Positions 13,750-15,870 of a DNA stretch of 15,870 bases are shown here, piece after piece. A model generated the notes under the pieces. That model searched no databases, was not told where the DNA came from, and was given only the letters and a program-made list of their open reading frames with translations. The position numbers were made by a program, and so were the translations under genes. Every line of letters starts with the position of its first letter. Position 1 is the first letter of the stretch. Source of the DNA: an uncultured Eubacteriales bacterium (GTDB lineage: Bacteria > Bacillota > Clostridia > Oscillospirales > Acutalibacteraceae); the NCBI GenBank assembly GCA_934488615.1, contig CAKSSJ010000039.1, forward strand, positions 1-15,870, read 5' to 3'.

Positions 13750-15048
13750 ATGAAACTTTCCGTAAATCCAAACAAAATAATAGGCAAAATAAAGCCTATG
13801 AACGCCGTCAACAACGGACCCGTTTACACCGAAAACGCAGACCAGAATCTGACCAATCTGCCCTATTTTAAGGAAGCTAACATACCCTATGCCAGAACTC
13901 ACGATTCCTCTATCTGCTACGACTACGGCGGAGAGCACACGGTTGACATAATAAACATATTCACGGACTTTGATGCAGATCCTTACTCCCCCGAATCCTA
14001 CGATTTCACGCTGACGGATATGTATCTTGACAATATCGCGCGCTCGGGCGCCCGGGTGTTTTACCGTCTCGGCAACAAGATCGAGCATTGGCCGAAGCAT
14101 TACGGAATCATGCCGCCGAAGGATTTCAAGAAATGGGCGGTCATCTGTGAGCATATTATCCGCCACATGAACAAGGGCTGGGCAAACGGTCATCACAGAG
14201 GCATTGTTTACTGGGAAATCTGGAACGAGCCTGATTTCAACAATAAATGCTGGACGGGCACTCCCGAGGAGTTTTTCGACCTCTTTGAAATCACGGCAAA
14301 GCATCTTAAATCCTGCTTTCCCGAGATCAAAATCGGCGGTCCTGCCGCGTGTCGCTACAATGCAGACTGGCTGATTCCTTTCTTTGAGGAGATGAAGAAG
14401 CGTAATGTACCGATGGATTTCTATTCGTGGCATTGCTACTCTTCAAAGGTTGAGGATTTTATAAGAGATACCCGTCTGCACAGAGCCTTGCTCGACCGAT
14501 ACGGCTACAACGAAAGCGAGAGCATACTCAACGAATGGAACTACGTCTGCGGTTGGAGCGACGAAGAATGGAAAAAAAGCCTGGCAACCGAGCTTTCAAT
14601 AAAAGGGTCGGCATTTATCGCCGCCGTTGCAACAGCCTGCCAGCATGAAAGACTTGATATGCTGATGTATTACGACGCAAGGATCAACTCAACAATGAAC
14701 GGCCTTTTCAGACCCGGCACATTGGAAACGCGCAAAGGTTACTATCCGCTGAAAATCTGGGGAGAAATGCTTTCAAGCGACGGCGAATGCGAAACGTTAT
14801 GCGACATTCCCGACATCTATGCCGTATCCGCCGTTAAAGACGGCGCAAGCGTCACGATGATAACCTATTACACGGATGATGACGAAGCCTTGCCCCGTAC
14901 ATTCACCGTTGAGCTTTCGGGCGACGTTCTTCGCACGGTGTATTTGCTCGACGACACTCACGATATGACAGCTTGCGAAACAATAGCTCCCGATAACGGC
15001 TGTTTCAGCCTTACGATGAAGCCAAACACGGTGGTTGTGATAAGATAA
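13750..15048 (+). CDS. GH39-like glycoside hydrolase, cytoplasmic
   Basis: This is a clan GH-A type (beta/alpha)8-barrel glycosidase closest in pattern to family GH39, which includes beta-xylosidases and alpha-L-iduronidases. The 432-residue product starts with the KIGKIKP-like opening (here IIGKIKPMNAVNNGP, 10-24) seen in bacterial members. It has IPYARTHDSS (45-54), YWEIWNEPD with likely acid/base Glu160, and ILNEWNY with likely nucleophile Glu262, about 100 residues apart as expected for retaining enzymes. A small beta domain fills about 350-432. There is no signal peptide or membrane segment, so it should act on short glycosides brought into the cell. The ATG has AAGGA with an 11-base spacer. 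It is divergent from mraZ and abuts a transporter gene. The substrate cannot be told from sequence. Confidence 0.85.
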   Translation: MKLSVNPNKIIGKIKPMNAVNNGPVYTENADQNLTNLPYFKEANIPYARTHDSSICYDYGGEHTVDIINIFTDFDADPYSPESYDFTLTDMYLDNIARSGARVFYRLGNKIEHWPKHYGIMPPKDFKKWAVICEHIIRHMNKGWANGHHRGIVYWEIWNEPDFNNKCWTGTPEEFFDLFEITAKHLKSCFPEIKIGGPAACRYNADWLIPFFEEMKKRNVPMDFYSWHCYSSKVEDFIRDTRLHRALLDRYGYNESESILNEWNYVCGWSDEEWKKSLATELSIKGSAFIAAVATACQHERLDMLMYYDARINSTMNGLFRPGTLETRKGYYPLKIWGEMLSSDGECETLCDIPDIYAVSAVKDGASVTMITYYTDDDEALPRTFTVELSGDVLRTVYLLDDTHDMTACETIAPDNGCFSLTMKPNTVVVIR

Positions 15049-15870
15049 ATGAAAGACTATATTTTTCTGATAATAATCCTTCTTCTGAGATTTCCGCAAA
15101 ATCTTTTCAGCAAAAAGACCAGCGGTATGGTGAACACTGCTCAGTCGTATTTTCTCTACGGAGCGTACAGCTATCTGCTTGCGGGTCTGATCGCTTTTGT
15201 TATGTTGATTTTCGGCGGTATGTCGGGCTTCAGTCTGCCTGCCGTCGGCATTTCCGCCCTCGGTGCACTTTCGCTCGCTCTGAATCTGTACTGCAACCTT
15301 GAGGCGCTGAAGAGCGGAGTAATGGTTCTTGCCGCACTCGCAGGTTCGGCAGGACTTCTTCTCCCGTGTATTGCAGGAATTTTTATGTTTGACGAGCCGA
15401 TGAAGCCTCTGCAGTTTATCGGAATTGCACTGCTCATTTTTTCCGGATGGCTTTTAATCGGTTATTCAAAAGAGCAGACCGGCAGCTTTACGCCGAGAAC
15501 ACTGCTTCTTCTGATCGGAAGTATGCTTTCAAACGGTTCCGTGATGCTCGCACAAAAGATGTTTTCGAAATATCTGCCCGATACCAATGTGTCAATCTTC
15601 TCGTTTCTGACGTTCGGTCTTATCGGAATAGGAATGTTCATCGGTCTTGTTCCGTCGCTTCTCAGTCAGAGCGGCAGAGCCAAAATCGCGGCGGTTCCAA
15701 AACCTGTTTTTTTATACGGTACATTTTCATCCGTTATCCTGCTTACAATCAATCAGCTTGCCACAATTGCGGGACGAAATGTTCCGTCGGCAGTTATGTT
15801 CCCGATTAACGATGGCGGCGCAACGATAATAACGGCGATTACGGCGGCAATTTTCTTCAAGGAAAAGCTG
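15049..15870 (+). CDS. DMT/EamA-family membrane transporter, 3' end cut by window edge
   Basis: From the ATG at 15049 the frame stays open to the last base, giving 274 codons without a stop. The product is strongly hydrophobic, with about nine membrane segments in two halves. The first half ends in a typical EamA pattern, GIFMFDEPMKPLQFIGIALLI (about 109-129), and the second reaches the matching AAIFFKEKL at the window edge. This fits a drug/metabolite transporter of the EamA type, with the last segment missing. The ATG follows the hydrolase stop immediately (TAAATG) and has only a weak GGTGG upstream, so its translation is probably coupled to the hydrolase. A role in uptake or export of a sugar-related compound is only an inference from that pairing. 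Confidence 0.85.
   Translation, partial: MKDYIFLIIILLLRFPQNLFSKKTSGMVNTAQSYFLYGAYSYLLAGLIAFVMLIFGGMSGFSLPAVGISALGALSLALNLYCNLEALKSGVMVLAALAGSAGLLLPCIAGIFMFDEPMKPLQFIGIALLIFSGWLLIGYSKEQTGSFTPRTLLLLIGSMLSNGSVMLAQKMFSKYLPDTNVSIFSFLTFGLIGIGMFIGLVPSLLSQSGRAKIAAVPKPVFLYGTFSSVILLTINQLATIAGRNVPSAVMFPINDGGATIITAITAAIFFKEKL

Noticed and set aside
13739..13753. A four-codon upstream frame (ATG ATA AAT CAA TGA) overlapping the hydrolase start
   Set aside because: Its ATG is only one base from the AAGGA site, too close for normal initiation, and such short frames arise easily by chance.
13747..14433. A 228-codon open frame on the minus strand opposite the glycoside hydrolase
   Set aside because: It lies wholly inside a gene with clear catalytic motifs, has no recognisable domain, and is best explained as a codon-bias shadow.
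1..15870. tRNA or rRNA genes, CRISPR arrays, insertion sequences, phage or defence genes
   Set aside because: No clover-leaf or rRNA-like segments, regularly spaced repeats, transposase or integrase motifs were seen; nearly all DNA is taken up by recognised genes.

Overview
The window looks like a chromosomal segment of a low-to-mid GC Firmicute of the class Clostridia, most like the Oscillospiraceae/Ruminococcaceae. This is inferred from gene content and order, strong AGGAGG-type ribosome binding sites, sigma-A type promoters, a transpeptidase with two PASTA domains, and a MurE with the DNPR motif of meso-diaminopimelate-adding enzymes. No species can be named from this sequence alone.

Positions 1-13521 hold one long minus-strand division and cell wall (dcw) cluster. 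In transcription order it is mraZ, rsmH, ftsL, a PASTA class B penicillin-binding protein (ftsI/pbpB-like), murE, murF, mraY, ftsW, murG, murA, divIB/ftsQ and the 5' end of ftsZ, which runs off the left edge. Genes are tightly packed, with TAATG overlaps at mraZ/rsmH and murE/murF, an 8-base overlap at ftsW/murG and a 2-base gap at murA/divIB. A good promoter precedes mraZ and a second likely one precedes ftsZ. The products form one pathway. MurA starts UDP-MurNAc synthesis, MurE and MurF extend the stem peptide, MraY and MurG build lipids I and II, FtsW and the PBP polymerise and cross-link septal wall, and FtsL, DivIB and FtsZ belong to the divisome. MraZ and RsmH are the usual leading genes.

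murD, which normally lies between mraY and ftsW, is absent. That junction instead carries a 154-base spacer with two palindromes. ftsA is also absent: divIB is followed directly by ftsZ. Palindromic elements also lie between ftsL and the PBP gene, where one probably creates a false N-terminal extension of the PBP reading frame, and just upstream of murA.

Positions 13522-13749 are an AT-rich divergent promoter region. From 13750 rightward on the plus strand lie a cytoplasmic GH39-like glycoside hydrolase and, with no gap, a DMT/EamA-type membrane transporter cut by the right edge. These two probably form a small operon unrelated to the dcw genes.

I found no clear novel defence, mobile or biosynthetic system. 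The most interesting points are the missing murD with its palindromic spacer, the structured leaders of murA and the PBP gene, the divergent MraZ with possible operator repeats, unusual residues in the FtsZ N-terminus, and the hydrolase-transporter pair.
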